NCBI GenBank assembly: GCA_963801045.1
Contig: CAWDDC010000002.1
Coordinates: 74,590-138,589 of the forward strand
Length of the DNA stretch: 64,000 bases
Source: JACCWP01 sp963801045
Lineage (GTDB): Bacteria > Actinomycetota > Actinomycetes > Propionibacteriales > Nocardioidaceae
Reading direction: 5' to 3'
The notes under the pieces were generated by a model that made no database searches, had not been told where the DNA came from, and was given only the letters and a program-made list of their open reading frames with translations. Positions within the stretch are counted from its first letter, which is position 1, and the number at the start of each line of letters is the position of its first letter. Shown here in pieces: positions 19,079 to 30,614 of this stretch. The translations under genes and the position numbers were made by a program.

Positions 19079-19696
19079 GCCGGCGCACCTCGGCCGGGCC
19101 GGGGCCGGGCTCGTCGGCCAGCCCCTCGACCACGCCGCGCCGGTCGGCCTCGGGCGGTTCTGGCTGAGCTTGTGCTTGGTCTCGACCCGCTGGATCACCA
19201 GCTCGATGCCGACGATCGCGCGCAGCTGACCGGCGACGAACTTCTCCGGTGCGTCGCTGACCGACCACGGCCGCTCCCGCCCGGACTCGTGCCGCTCGGT
19301 CAGCCTGGTCACCATGTCGCGCAGCCAGTCGACGTCGTCGTGCACGTGCAGCCGACCGGTCAGGTGCACGGTGGTGTAGTTCCAGGTCGGCACCACCCGG
19401 CCGTGCTCGGCCTTGGACGCGTACCAGCCGGGGGAGACGTAGGCGTGCGGCCCGTGCGCGATCGCGAGCGCCGGCGTGCCGTCCGGCCCGATCCCGCGCC
19501 ACTGGTCGTTGAGCCGGGCCAGGTGCGCGAGCAGCCGGCCGTTGCCGTCATCGCCCTCGCCGGGTCGCTCCCAGATGACCGGCACCAGGCTCGACCACGG
19601 CACGCCGTCGACCACCGTCACGATGTCGGCGGCGGCCACCGCGTCGACCAGGGCGTAGGCCTCCGTGCGGTCGTCGACGGAGTGGTGGCGGGGCAT
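19035..19696 (-). CDS. FMN-binding negative transcriptional regulator, PaiB family (frame broken near 19158)
   Basis: About 220 residues, split-barrel flavin-binding protein. MPRHHSVDD at the start, WSSLVPVIWERPGE, LARLNDQWRGI, AIAHGPHAYVSPGWYASK and VPTWNYTTVHLTGRLH are the family signature blocks. EKFVAGQLRAIVGIELVIQRVETKHKLSQNRP leads to the C-terminus. There the frame breaks at CGCCCGAGG, and one missing C or G restores EADRRGVVEGLADEPG. PaiB proteins were first linked to repression of sporulation and degradative enzymes in Bacillus; the role here is unknown. The ATG at 19696 is preferred over GTG two codons upstream. Confidence 0.82.
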
Positions 19697-19738
19697 GTAC
19701 ACGCCGCCAGCCTAGGACGGTCCGTAGGCTGGCTGACG

Positions 19739-20602
19739 ATGAGCGCGCGCTTCGGCTGGGCCAAGGGCCACGGCACCGAGAACGACTTCGTGCTGCTGCC
19801 CGACCCCGACGGCAGCGTGCACGGCGAGCTCGACCCTGCCCTGGTGGCCGCGCTGTGCCACCGCCGCCGTGGCATCGGCGCCGACGGCGTGATGCGCGTG
19901 GTCCGCTCGGACGCCTACGACGCCCCAGCAGCGGTCGCCGCGGCCGCCGACGGCGCGGAGTGGTTCATGGACTACCGCAACGCCGACGGGTCGCTGGCCC
20001 AGATGTGCGGCAACGGCATCCGGGTGCTCGCCCGGTGGCTGGCCGAGGAACGGCTGGTCGACACCGCCGCGCCGCTCGGCATCGGCACCCGCGACGGCAC
20101 CAAGCAGGTGACGTACGGCTCCGACGGCTCGGTGACCGGCACCATCAGCGTGGACATGGGGGTGCCGGAGATCCGCGCCGGCACCTGGGTCGAGATCGAC
20201 GGGCGCCGGCTCGACGCCGTCCACGTCGACACCGGCAACCCGCACGCGGTGGCGGTCGTCGACGACCTGGCCTCGGTCGGCCGGTGGGACACGCCGCCGA
20301 CGTACGACCACGCGGTCTACCCGGAGGGCGTCAACGTCGAGCTGGTGCAGCCGGCCGGCTGGCGGCACGTCCGGATGCGGGTGCACGAGCGTGGGTCCGG
20401 CGAGACCCGCTCGTGCGGCACCGGCGTCTGCGCGGTCGCCGTCGCGGTCGCCGACGCGGACGGCGCGGGTCGCCCGGCGACCTACCGGGTGGACGTGCCG
20501 GGCGGCCGGCTCGAGGTCACCTGGCGCGACGACGGCCACATGGTCCTGACCGGGCCGGCGGTCGTGGTGGCGCGCGGCGAGATGTCCTGGTCCGGTCGCT
20601 GA
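19739..20602 (+). CDS. dapF: Diaminopimelate epimerase
   Basis: Interconverts LL- and meso-diaminopimelate for lysine and peptidoglycan. 287 residues, full length. KGHGTENDFVLLPD is the N-terminal substrate motif. The first catalytic Cys is in QMCGNGIRVLARW, the second in SCGTGVCAVAVA, with HVDTGNPHAV and NVELVQP between. The frame is intact. A TAGGCT hexamer lies about seven bases before the ATG and no Shine-Dalgarno is seen, which suggests a leaderless mRNA, as is common in actinobacteria. Confidence 0.96.
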   Translation: MSARFGWAKGHGTENDFVLLPDPDGSVHGELDPALVAALCHRRRGIGADGVMRVVRSDAYDAPAAVAAAADGAEWFMDYRNADGSLAQMCGNGIRVLARWLAEERLVDTAAPLGIGTRDGTKQVTYGSDGSVTGTISVDMGVPEIRAGTWVEIDGRRLDAVHVDTGNPHAVAVVDDLASVGRWDTPPTYDHAVYPEGVNVELVQPAGWRHVRMRVHERGSGETRSCGTGVCAVAVAVADADGAGRPATYRVDVPGGRLEVTWRDDGHMVLTGPAVVVARGEMSWSGR

Positions 20603-20716
20603 GCCCTGGTTCCGGAGCAGGTCGCGCCGAAACCCGGGTGAGGGTGACGGCGGGACGTGCGACAGTGAAGCGGCACCGCGGAACACCCGGTGCACCGACG
20701 ACGTTGAGACGGGCGT

Positions 20717-22212
20717 ATGACTTCTCCCTACCTGCACGAGCAGCCGGACGAGCCGGACGACTTCGCCGACCTGCCGCTCGTGGCCGACGAGCAGACCGAC
20801 GAGCAGGCTGCCGACCCGGCTGCTGACGCGCGGGAAGCGGCACCGGGCAGATGGACCTCGAGGACCGCAACTCGCTGCGCCGCGTGGCCAGCCTGTCGAC
20901 CGAGCTCGAGGACGTCAGCGAGGTCGAGTACCGCCAGCTGCGGCTCGAGCGCGTCGTGCTGGTCGGGGTGTGGGCCGGGGGCTCGGCGGAGGACGCCGAG
21001 AACTCGCTCGCCGAGCTCAAGCTGCTGGCCGAGACGGCCGGCTCGCAGGTGCTCGAGGCGCTGCTGCAGCGCCGGCAGCGGCCCGACCCCGCGACGTACG
21101 TCGGGCGCGGCAAGGTCGAGGACCTGCGCGAGGCCGTGCAGGCCAGCGGCGCCGACACCGTGGTGTGCGACGGCGAGCTCACGCCGAGCCAGCTGCGCAA
21201 CCTGGAGGACCGGGTCAAGGTCAAGGTCGTCGACCGGACCGCGCTGATCCTCGACATCTTCGCCCAGCACGCCAAGTCGGCCGAGGGCAAGGCGCAGGTC
21301 GAGCTGGCCCAGCTGCGCTACCTGACCCAGCGGCTGCGCGGCTGGGGCGGCAACCTGTCCCGCCAGGCCGGTGGCCGGGTGGGCTCCCAGGGCGGTGGCA
21401 TCGGCGGCCGTGGCCCCGGTGAGACCAAGCTCGAGACCGACCGGCGGCGGATCAACACCAAGATCGCCAAGCTGCGCCGCGAGCTGAAGAAGATGCGCAC
21501 CACCCGCGACACCAAGAAGGCCGAGCGGCGCCGCCACGAGGTGCCGGCGGTGTCGATCGCCGGCTACACCAACGCCGGCAAGTCGTCGCTGCTCAACCGG
21601 CTCACCGGCGCCGGCGTGCTGGTCGAGGACGCGCTGTTCGCGACCCTCGACCCCACCACCCGCCGCACCCAGACCACCGACGGCCGGCTCTACACGCTGA
21701 GCGACACCGTCGGGTTCGTCCGGCACCTGCCGCACCAGCTGGTCGAGGCGTTCCGCTCCACGCTGGAGGAGGTCGCCGACGCCGACCTCGTGCTGCACGT
21801 GGTCGACGGGGCGCACGCCGACCCCGAGGGCCAGCTCACCGCCGTCCGCGAGGTGCTGGCCGAGATCGGCGCCGCGGACATCCCCGAGATCGTGGTCGTC
21901 AACAAGTCCGACGCCGCCGACCCGATGGTGCTGGCCCGGCTGCTGGCGCGCGAGCCGCACGCCGTGGTCTGCTCGGCCCGCACCGGTGCGGGCATCGACG
22001 ACGTCGTCGCCGCGATCGAGCGCGAGCTCCCGCACCCGCAGGTCGAGGTGGCCGTGCTGCTGCCGTACGAGCGCGGCGACCTGCTGAGCCAGATCCACAC
22101 GTCCGGCGAGGTGGTCACCCTCGAGCACACCGGCGAGGGCACCGCCGTCGTCGCCCGGGTGGGCGCCACGCTCGCCGGCTCGCTGGCCGCGTACGCGACC
22201 GCGCCGCGCTGA
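20717..22212 (+). CDS. hflX: GTPase HflX (frame broken near 20835)
   Basis: Ribosome-associated GTPase that splits stalled 70S ribosomes. An acidic N-terminal extension (MTSPYLHEQPDEPDDFADLP) leads to a break at GACGCGCGGGAAGCGG. The body starts TGQMDLEDRNSLRRVASLSTELEDVSEVEYRQLRLERVVLVGVW. YVGRGKVEDLREAV and RLRGWGGNLSRQAGG...GPGETKLETDRRRI are the HflX domain. The G domain has GYTNAGKSSLLN (G1), DTVGFVRHLPHQL (G3) and NKSD (G4). About 495 residues, normal. The break needs one added base rather than the CG found elsewhere. Confidence 0.93.
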
Positions 22213-22261
22213 CGACCGATACTCGGTTGCACGGGTGACGACCACTCAGCACAGTGAGCCG

Positions 22262-22823
22262 GTGAGCGAACGCACCCGAGCGCTGGACCACAGCCACCGT
22301 CTACCCCGACATGTGGACGGACCCGGACCAGGACCCCCGCAACAGCGACGGAGCCAGCCCGGACGGCGAGCTGGGCACCCTGCAGGACTACCTGACCAGC
22401 TATCGCCTGACCCTGCTGATGAAGTGCGAGGGGTTGGACCCCGAGCAGCTGGCCCGTCGGTCGGTGCCCCCGTCGACGCTGTCGTTGCTCGGACTCGTCC
22501 GGCACCTGGCCCAGGTGGAACGGGACTGGCGCAACTGGATCCTGCCGGAGGACCCGGCGCCGAAGCTGTACGGCACCCACGACGCGGCGTTCGACGGTGC
22601 GGTCGCCGAGCAGGCGGTCGTCGACGGCTCCTTCGCCGACCTGAAGCGCGAGCAGGAGGCCACCGACGCCGTGCTGGCCGACCACCCGGATCTCGGTCAG
22701 CGGATGGGCGAGGACCGCATCGCGATCCGCGAGCTGTGGGTGCACGCCATCGAGGAGTACGCCCGGCACTGCGGGCACGCCGACCTGATCCGCGAGTGCG
22801 TGGACGGTCGGGTCGGGCAGTAG
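22262..22823 (+). CDS. DinB/DUF664 family protein (frame probably broken near 22282)
   Basis: About 187 residues, four-helix DinB fold. TVYPDMWTDPDQDPR, LTLLMKCEGLDPEQLARRSVPPSTLSLLGLVRHLAQVERDWRNW and EYARHCGHADLIRECVDGRVGQ are DUF664 hallmarks; the His residues in LVRHLAQVE, YARHCGHAD and AIEEY region would bind a metal. The ATG at 22311 begins inside the conserved TVYPDMW block. Adding CG in CGAGCGCTGG links it to the GTG at 22262 and gives a proper start. The family is related to metal-dependent thiol S-transferases; no specific function can be assigned. Confidence 0.75.
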
Positions 22824-22846
22824 CGCGCCGCCCGCGTGGGTCGTCG

Positions 22847-22890
22847 CGGCAACACGCTGACACCGGAGGGGTTTCATCAGCGTGTCGCCG
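22847..22890. terminator. Hairpin after the DUF664 gene
   Basis: CGGCAACACGCTGA (22847-22860) pairs with TCAGCGTGTCGCCG (22877-22890) with one G-T wobble, around a 16-base loop. It is 24 bases after the stop codon and before dinG, a terminator position. No T-tract follows. Confidence 0.55.
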
Positions 22891-22962
22891 CCACAACGGT
22901 GGTGGAGGCGGCGCTGGGCACGGCGGCGCAAGGTCGTCGGCACCGGCGGATAGCGTGAGGCA

Positions 22963-25078
22963 GTGACCGCCCCGACCCCTGTCGCCGACTCGCGGGTGCA
23001 CGGGGTGCTGCACGCGGCGGTCGCGTCGTTCGGGGGCGAGGAGCGTCCCGGCCAGGTCGCGATGGCCGACGCGGTCGAGAGCGCGCTGTCGCGCCACGAG
23101 CACCTGCTGGTGCAGGCCGGCACCGGCACCGGCAAGTCGCTCGGCTACCTGGTGCCGGCGCTGCTGCACCGGCGGCGGGTCGTGGTCGCCACCGCGACGC
23201 TGGCGCTGCAGCACCAGCTGGTCGAGCGCGACCTGCCCGGCGCTGGTCGCCGGCGCCCGCGAGCAGCTGGGCGACCGGATCGGCGAGGTGCCCTACGCCG
23301 TGCTCAAGGGCCGGTCCAACTACGCCTGCCTGCACCGCGTACGCGAGGGCACGCCCGACGACACCGGGGTGCTGGTCGAGGTGCCCGAGGGCACGCTCGG
23401 CGGCGAGGTGGTGCGGCTGCGGTCGTGGGCCGAGGAGCAGGCGGGCGACGGCGGGCTCGGCGACCGCGACTCGGCGCCGACCCACACCGACCGCGGCTGG
23501 GCGCAGGTCTCGGTCAGCGCCAGGGAGTGCCTCGGCGCCCAGCGCTGTCCCTACGGCGGCGAGTGCTTCGCCGAGCAGGCCCGCGAGACCGCGCACGCCG
23601 CCCAGGTGGTCGTCACCAACCACGCCCTGCTGGCCATCCACGCCATCGACGGCGTCCCGATGCTGCCCGAGCACGACGCCGTGGTCGTCGACGAGGGCCA
23701 CGAGCTGGTCGCGCGGGTGACCCAGGCGTCCACCGACGAGCTGTCGCCGTTCGTCGTCGACCGGGCGTCCCGCCGGGTCCGCTCGGCGGGGGGCGCGGAG
23801 GCCTCCGTGCCGGCCGAGGACCTCGCCGACGCCGGCGAGGCGCTGCGCGAGGCGCTCGACGGCCTGCCGGGCGGCCGGCTCGACCAGGTCCCCGAGGCGG
23901 TGGCCGACGCCTTGGTGCTCGTACGCGCCGCCGCGAGCGTCTGCTTCACCGCACTGGGCGGTCGCCAGGACGCGGCGGCCGAGGGTGACGCCGACGCGGT
24001 CCGGCAGCAGGCCAAGGCGGCTGCCGACGAGGTGCGCAAGGTCGCCGAGCGGCTCGCGGCCGGCAGCGAGCACGACGTGCGCTGGGTGCAGGAGCGGGAC
24101 CGCAACCGGGGCGGCAACGAGCTGCGGGTCGCGCCGCTGGACGTGTCGTTGTCGTTGCGGGACAAGCTGTTCGGCTCCACGACCGTGGTGATGACCAGCG
24201 CCACCCTCAAGCTGGGCGGCGGGTTCGAGCCGGTCGCCGCCTCGGTCGGGCTGCGCCCGGAGGAGCGGCAGGACGACACCCCCACCGAGGCGCCGGCCGA
24301 GGCGGTCGAGCCCGACCCGGCCGCTGACGCCGACGCACGACGCCGACGACGACCCGACGAGGACAGCGCCGACGCGGACGCCGAGCGCGAGGTGGCCTGG
24401 CGCGGCCTCGACGTGGGCTCGCCGTTCGACTACACCCGCCAGGCGATCCTCTACGTCGCCAAGCACCTGCCGGCGCCGGGCCGCGACGGGCTCGGCACCG
24501 CGCAGCTGGACGAGATCGCCGGCCTGGTCGAGGCCGCCGACGGGCGCACCCTCGGGCTGTTCTCGTCCCGGCGCGCCGCCGAGACGGCGGCCGAGCACGT
24601 ACGCGCCGCGCTGCCCGACCTCGACCTGTGGTGCCAGGGCGACGCCCAGCTGCCGGTGCTGGCCCGGCGCTTCCTCGAGGACCCTCGCACCTGTCTGTTC
24701 GGCACCCTGTCGCTGTGGCAGGGCGTCGACCTGCCGGGGGAGACCTGCCAGCTGGTGGTGATCGACCGGATCCCGTTCCCGCGGCCCGACGACCCGCTGA
24801 TGAGTGCGCGGCAGCGGGCGGTCGAGCGGCGGGGTGGCAACGGCTTCATGAGCGTGGCGGCCACCCACGCCGCCCTGCTGCTCGCCCAGGGCAGCGGCCG
24901 GCTGATCCGCCGGTTCGACGACCGGGGAGTGGTCGCCGTCCTCGACCCGCGGCTGGTCACGGCGCGCTACGGCTCGTTCCTCGCCGCGTCGCTGCCGCCG
25001 ATGTGGCGCACGACCGACGGCGACGTCGCCCGCGCCGCGCTGCGTCGACTCAGCAGCGGCGCGGGCTCCGTCACCTGA
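22963..25078 (+). CDS. dinG: DinG/XPD-type ATP-dependent DNA helicase (frame broken near 23243)
   Basis: Superfamily 2 Fe-S helicase of about 705 residues that unwinds DNA and R-loop-like structures. Walker A is QAGTGTGKSLGYLVPALL. The Fe-S cysteines are spread over YACLHRV, ECLGAQRCPYGGECF. The DEAH box is VVVDEGHELVA, and the C-terminal helicase motif QGSGRLIRRFDDRG is intact. The break at CCCGGCGCTGG is repaired by adding CG, giving LPGALVAGAREQLGDRIGEV. An Asp/Glu/Arg-rich insert lies near residue 450. The stop overlaps the convergent subtilase stop by eight bases. No SOS box is visible upstream. Confidence 0.88.
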
Positions 25079-28000
25079 CCGTGGTCAGCAGCCGAGCCTT
25101 CTGCAGCCGCAGCCGCAGGTCCTGCTGGTCTCCCTCGTCGATCGTGACCATCCGGACCTCCGGCCGGTAGCCGTCCTTGGCGGCGACCACCTGACGCTCG
25201 CGCGCCCTGCCCGGCATCCACACCGCGAAGCCACCGTCGGCATCGGTGGTGAGCGTGAAGTCCGCTCCCCGGGTGATGTCGACCGTCGCCCCGGCCAGTG
25301 GTGCAGCCGTGCCGTCGCACGCGACGCCACGCACCACCCCGCCGAGCCGGCCCCACGTCGCCGGAGCCGTCGCCTTCAGCACGACCGTGACCGGCTTGAC
25401 GCTGAACGGCGTGTCCTCGCCGACGGAGAGCTGTGCGGTGTAGCGACCGGGCTGGGTGAGCCGGCGCGAGTTCATCGTGACCTCGACCGTCGTCGACTCA
25501 CCTGGTGCGAGCTCGGCCGTCTTCGGCGTCGCCTTCAGCCACTGCACGTTGGCCGGCTTGCCGCACTGGTCGTAGCCCGGGAGCAGCTCGGCGCTGTCGG
25601 TTGCGGCGAAGTTGCCCTCGGAGCCACCGATCTTGTAGAGCCCACAGGTCCCGGCGCCGCGGTACAGCGCGTTGTTGGCGGACGGCAGCTGGCTCCAGGT
25701 GTCGGCAGCAGGGTCGAAGGCGTAGACCTCGTTGGTGATCACGGTCGAACCCTCGGCTGCGCCGCCCGCGACCACGAGCTGGTCGTTGGCTGCCCAGTAG
25801 CTGCTGCCCCACTGGTCGACCGGCATGTCGGAGAGCTGGGTCCAGCTGTCCGCACCGGGGTCGTAGGCGTAGGTCGCCGTCGACGCACCGGCGTCGGTCG
25901 TGCCACCGGCACAGACGACCTGGCCGCCGATCCCGCCACAGGCGTTCCAGGAGGTGTCCTCCGGGTAGTCGGCCAGCTGCTCCCACGAGTCCGAGGCCGG
26001 GTCGTAGCGGAGCACGTCCGTGGAGCCGCAGGCTCGCTGGAGCAGCCGCCGACGGCGTACAGCTGGCCGTCGAGGACCGCGGTGCCGGACGCGGCGTACG
26101 GCGAGGGGTTCGCCGCAGCGGTCGTCCAGCTGTCCGAGGCGGGGTCGTAGATCGCGGTGTCCTCCACCGGGTCGCCGCTCTCGCCCCAGCCGCCGGCGAC
26201 CACGAACACGCCGCCGATGAACGCGGCGGCCGGCTTCTGCCGACCCTCCGGCATGTCCGCGATCGGCTCCCAGGTCAGCGCCGACGGGTCGTAGACGAAC
26301 GATGCCGCCGTCGCCCCGCTGCCCGCCTCGGTGCCACCGAAGCTGTACGCCAGACCGCCTTCGTAACCCGCGACGTTGTCCATGATCGCCGTCGGGTAGC
26401 TCGGCAGGTCGACCCACGGGTCGTCGGCGACGATCGGCCGGTCGGCCGTGGTCGCCCCGGTGCCCTCGGGTGCGGACGTGACGTCGCGCAACGGGGTGAC
26501 GTCGGCCGGGATGCGCACCGCCTTCGCCCCGCGCGCCGAGGCGATGTCGCCGCTGCGCGTACGGTCGCCGTCCGCGCCCTGGATGACGAAGTCACCGGCC
26601 CGCTCGGACAGCTCGAAGGTCGCGGGCGCGTTGCCGTCGTTGGTCACCGTGAAGGTGTCCGTCGCGGTACCGCCCAGCTCGGTCGTGCCCTTCACCGGCC
26701 GTGGCGCGGCGCCGAGCCTCCCGGAGTCGAGCGCGAAGTCGGCCCGGGTCGCCCAGTCAGCGGCCACGTCGACCGGCTCTGTCTGCGGCTTGTAGTTGCC
26801 GGACGTCGCCGTGAACGGGTGCTGCCCGACCGCGGACGAGAACATCCAGTACCAGCCGTCACCGAGCCCCTCGTCGTCCGGGGTGGCAGCGCTGGTCGCG
26901 GTGTCCGCGGGCGCGTCGTCGCTGCTGACGGTCGCGCCGTTGAGGGCGTCTCCGGTCAGCGAGCTCGACACCTGGCCGAGGACCAGTCCGCCCCGGACCT
27001 TGTCGCAGAAAGCGGTGCCGAGACCGACGTCGTCGACCTGCCACCACCACGCGAACGTCGCGTCGTAGTAGTGGAAGCGCACCTGCACGTCGGCCTCGCC
27101 GGCCGCCTGCGGCAGCGGGATGCGGACCAGCGTCGGCCCGGTCCACCCAGTCGGTCTGGTGCCACACGTTCTCCCAAGTGCCGCCGCCGTCGATGCTGAG
27201 GTCGACATCGGCGACGTCGTCGCCCAGGGCGTTGAAGTCGGTGCGGAACTGCACGACCGGGTCGGCGCTGTCGGTCAGGTCGACCGACGGAGACACCAGC
27301 GACGTGTCCTGCATGCCGCCGGGCCCGTAGAAGTCACTGTCGACCACCGCGAAGCCGCCCTCACCACCGGTGAGGTTGCCGCGGCCACCCGGGTCGTCGA
27401 AGGCCACACCTGCTCGTTGTCGGCCTCGTCGGTCACCGTCCACCCCTCCGGGGTGTCGGTGGCGTCGAAGGTCTCGAACAGCGCCCTCGAAGCGCGGGCG
27501 CGTAGCCAGGGGCCTGGCAGTCGAGCGTGTCGACCTTCGGGCTCAGGTCGACCGTGACGTCGCCGTCGACCGTGACGGTCTCGGTGAGCTCCTGGTAGCC
27601 GGGGTAGACCGACTCGACGGTGATGTCGTAGTCGGAGCCGATCGGCAGCTCGAGCTGGTAGCGACCGTTCACCGGGTTGGTGTAGGTCGACTGCGGGGTG
27701 CCGGTGGCGCTGACCTTGGCGTACAGCGGCCAGCCGTGGCCGGAGCCGTCCCGCACCAGGCCGGAGACCGTCGCCGACTCGACCGACGTCATCTCGACGT
27801 CCTGCGATCGTGGTCTCGCCGGCGGTGATCGTCACCGTCGCGGTGGCGTCGGCGTAGCCGAAGGTGGACGCGGTGAGGTCGTACTCGCCCACGGCCAGGT
27901 TCAGCGCGTACGTGCCGTCGTCGTCGGTCGTGGTGCTGCGCTCGCTCGGCCCGACGAGGGAGACCTCGACGCCGGCCAGCGGGTCGCCGGTCTCGGCGTC

Positions 28001-29511
28001 GGTGACGGTGCCGTCCAGGCGCCCGCCGTCGCCGACCGGAGCCGCCTCCATGGCGGCGAGCGCGTCGAGCTTGCCCTCGCCGAACACGTTGTTGTCCTCG
28101 GCGGTGCCGCCGCAGGTGGTGTCGTCGGTGTCGCGGGCGCTGCCGTCCAGCAGCTCGGTGGTGGCGTCGATGTCGCCGATCAGGCTCGGCGCCCCCGCCC
28201 ACAGCAGCGCCACGGTGCCCGCCACGTGCGGCGAGGCCATCGAGGTGCCGCTGAAGGCCGCGTAGTCGTCGGTCCGGCACGCTGGAGCGCACGTTGGTGC
28301 CGGGTGCGGAGATGTTCGGCTTCAGCTCGCCGCCGAGGCCGGGCCCGCGGCTGGACTGGCAGTTGATCGTGCCGTTGATGTCGTAGTTGCCGGCGGCGTA
28401 GGACTCGGGGTAGTCACCCGGGGACCCGGCGCTGTTGCACCCGGGTCCGGAGTTGCCGTTGGAGAAGGCGGGGAACTGCCCGGCCGCGCGCCACGCGGTG
28501 ACGAAGCCCTGGTACCAGGTGTCGCCGGGGCCGCCGCCCCAGGAGTTGTTGATGATGTTGGGGCGCAGCGCGGGGTCGGGGTTCTCGCCCGCGAGGTCGG
28601 TCGGCGCGAGCATCCACTCCGCCGACTCCGTCAGCGCGAGCTCGCTGCAGTTGCTGGACTCGCAGCCCTTGGCGGCGATCCAGGTCGCACCCGGTGCGAC
28701 GCCGATCTGGTTGCCGGCTCCGTCGTCGCCGACCATCGTGCCCATCGTGTGGGTGCCGTGGGCGCTGTTGTCGCACGGCTCCAGCGACGGGCTGCCGCAG
28801 ACCTCGGACGGGTCGAACCAGTTGTAGTCGTGGTCGAACGTGCCGCCACCGGTGTTGCCCCGGTACTGCGCCACGACGGCCGGGTGGTCGTACTGCACGC
28901 CCGAGTCGATGTTGCCGACGACGATGCCCTCGCCGCGTACGCCGAAGTCCGACCACACCTGGTCGGCCTTGATCTCCGCGACGCCCCACTCGACGCCGTC
29001 GACCTGCGCCTCGACCTTGCCCTTGACCGGCTTCTCCAGCTGCACGGTCGCGGGGGACTCCAGCGCGCTCACGCCGGGCAGCGCGGCCAGGGTCTGGGCG
29101 ACCTGCTGGCCCGCGCTGCGGACGTAGACGGTGTTGGTGATGAACAGCGACTCGTACGCGAGCCCGCGCTCCTGCAGGCGGGCGATCGACGCCGGCCTGG
29201 CTGGTCCGCGCGGTCGCGCGCAGCGCCTTGACCACAGCGGCGCCGCGAGCGTCCCAGTCCTCGATGCGGCTGGCCGCGTCGAGGTCGGCCTGCGCGGAGA
29301 AGCGGATGAAGAAGTCGGTACGGCCGTCGGCCAGCTCGCGCGACAGCGCGGGCTCGATCTTGCGCTCGGCTTTGGCCGAGGCAGAGTCACCCGGTGCACC
29401 GGGGGCTACGGCGGCGGACACCGGCGCGAGTGGGATCGCCACTGCGGCGGCGACGGACGCGGAGGCGACGGCGATCAGAAGTCGCCGACACCCCGCTCGG
29501 GTTCGAAGCAT
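25071..29511 (-). CDS. Secreted mosaic S8 (subtilisin) protease with kelch repeats (about eight frame breaks)
   Basis: About 1,480 residues once frames are joined. A signal peptide (RRLLIAVASASVAAAVAIPLAPVSA) and an inhibitor-like propeptide come first. The catalytic Asp is in GNIDSGVQYDHP, His in SAHGTHTMGTM, Asn in NNSWGGG and Ser in SGTSMASPHVAG. Then come two carboxypeptidase-regulatory-like domains, an immune-inhibitor-A-like sandwich (GGFAVVDSDFYGPGGMQDTSLVSP), about six kelch repeats (for example VYDPSALTWEPIADMPEG), and a last regulatory-like domain. Frame breaks lie near 29185, 28272, 27800, 27495, 27482, 27405, 27140 and 26035; about half fit loss of CG. Likely a cell-surface or secreted degradative enzyme. 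GTG 29517 is an alternative start. Confidence 0.88.
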
Positions 29512-29523
29512 GCGCACGACAGG

Positions 29524-29562
29524 CCTTTCGGAAAGGTGGCTGGTTGCCCCCGCCACCTTTCC
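29524..29562. promoter_or_regulatory. Two mutually exclusive hairpins in the subtilase leader
   Basis: GGAAAGGTGGC (29530-29540) is an exact reverse complement of GCCACCTTTCC (29552-29562). The shared GGAAAGG can instead pair with CCTTTC at 29524-29529 (palindrome CCTTTCGGAAAGG, 29524-29536). Both lie 13-51 bases before the start codon, so they could form an RNA switch or a protein-binding operator. Confidence 0.55.
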
Positions 29563-29798
29563 GGCGGGACAGAGGGGTCACAAGGGTGTGATCCGGGCAG
29601 CACCGGGGCAGCATCGGGGCACGCCTGCCCGCGGGCGGGGAGCGCTAGACCACTCACGGGCACCGGAAAGTCACACTGAGTGGTCGCGGAGCATTGCCGG
29701 GCTATCCGGCGCATCTGGCACGATTCGATCTCGGTCCTGGAGGGACCGCCGACGCGAGGCCGTGTCACACCGCGCGGGGCAAGGGCGGAGTTGACGGC

Positions 29799-30533
29799 AT
29801 GATCGCGTCGGTGGGGGAACGGCAGCTGGTCGAGGCACGGGTCGTCGACGACGACCCGGGCAGCGTTGAACAGAGGCGCTGAACAAGGGGGCGCCGGACA
29901 GCGGTCGCCGAACAGCAGGGCGCCGAACAGCTGGTGGTGTGCGTCGGCCTGCTCGGCCGCCCAGTGCGTGGACATCGCCCGGGCGCTGAACGGTGCCACC
30001 GTGGTGGTCGCGGCCGATGCCAGCCTGCGCGGCCGGGTTGCTCAGCCAGCTCGCCAGCGGCGCCCGGCTCCGCCTGCCGGGGTGGACCCGGGACCGGCGG
30101 CGCTCCCGGCCGCGAGCTCGGATCGGCTGCTCGCGACCGTCGCGCCGGTCGCTGGCGGCGTCGCCGCCGGCATTGCCCGGCGCCGACACCGCCTTGCCCA
30201 GCCCGCGCCGGTTCATCCGGCACGGTCGCGCTGTCGCTCGACGTCGACGGGCGGGAGGCGCACTGGTACGACCGGGTGCTGCGGCTGCCGGGCCGTGAGC
30301 TCGACCTGCTGGTCGTGCTCGCCACCGATCCGGGACGGGCCTCGTCGTTCGCCGAGCTCACCGAGCGGCTGTGGCGGCGTCCCTACCTCGGCGACCCGGC
30401 CGCGGTGATCAGCGTGGTGAAGCGGCTGCGCGCGCACCTGCGCAGCGACGACGTGCCGCTGCTGGTCGAGTCGGTGCGCGGGTGGGGCTACCGCCTCACC
30501 GGGTGGAGCGGCGGACCCGAGCTGGACCGCTGA
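29799..30533 (+). CDS. Winged-helix DNA-binding protein, OmpR/PhoB-type C-terminus (frame broken at least twice)
   Basis: The C-terminal 95 residues form a transcriptional-regulator winged helix: REAHWYDRVLRLPGRELDLLVVLATDPGRASSFAELTERLW, then DPAAVISVVKRLRAHLR and VESVRGWGYRLTG. The N-terminal part is scattered over three frames: EQLVVCVGLL, then QCVDIARALNGATVVVAADASLR, then GLLSQLASGARLRLPG. Adding CG at CTCGGCCGCC and CTGCGCGGCC joins them into an alternating strand/helix domain resembling a receiver, but without an obvious phosphorylation Asp. The start is uncertain; ATG 29799 opens MIASVGERQLVEARVVDDDP but a TGA at 29880 interrupts that frame. No histidine kinase gene is nearby. Confidence 0.6.
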
Positions 30534-30614
30534 CGCGGAGCTCGACGGGCCGGCAGTGCCCGGTTTGTCCTACAGTGCCGAGGACCGGACCCGAGTCCCC
30601 CGAGGCGATGACGC

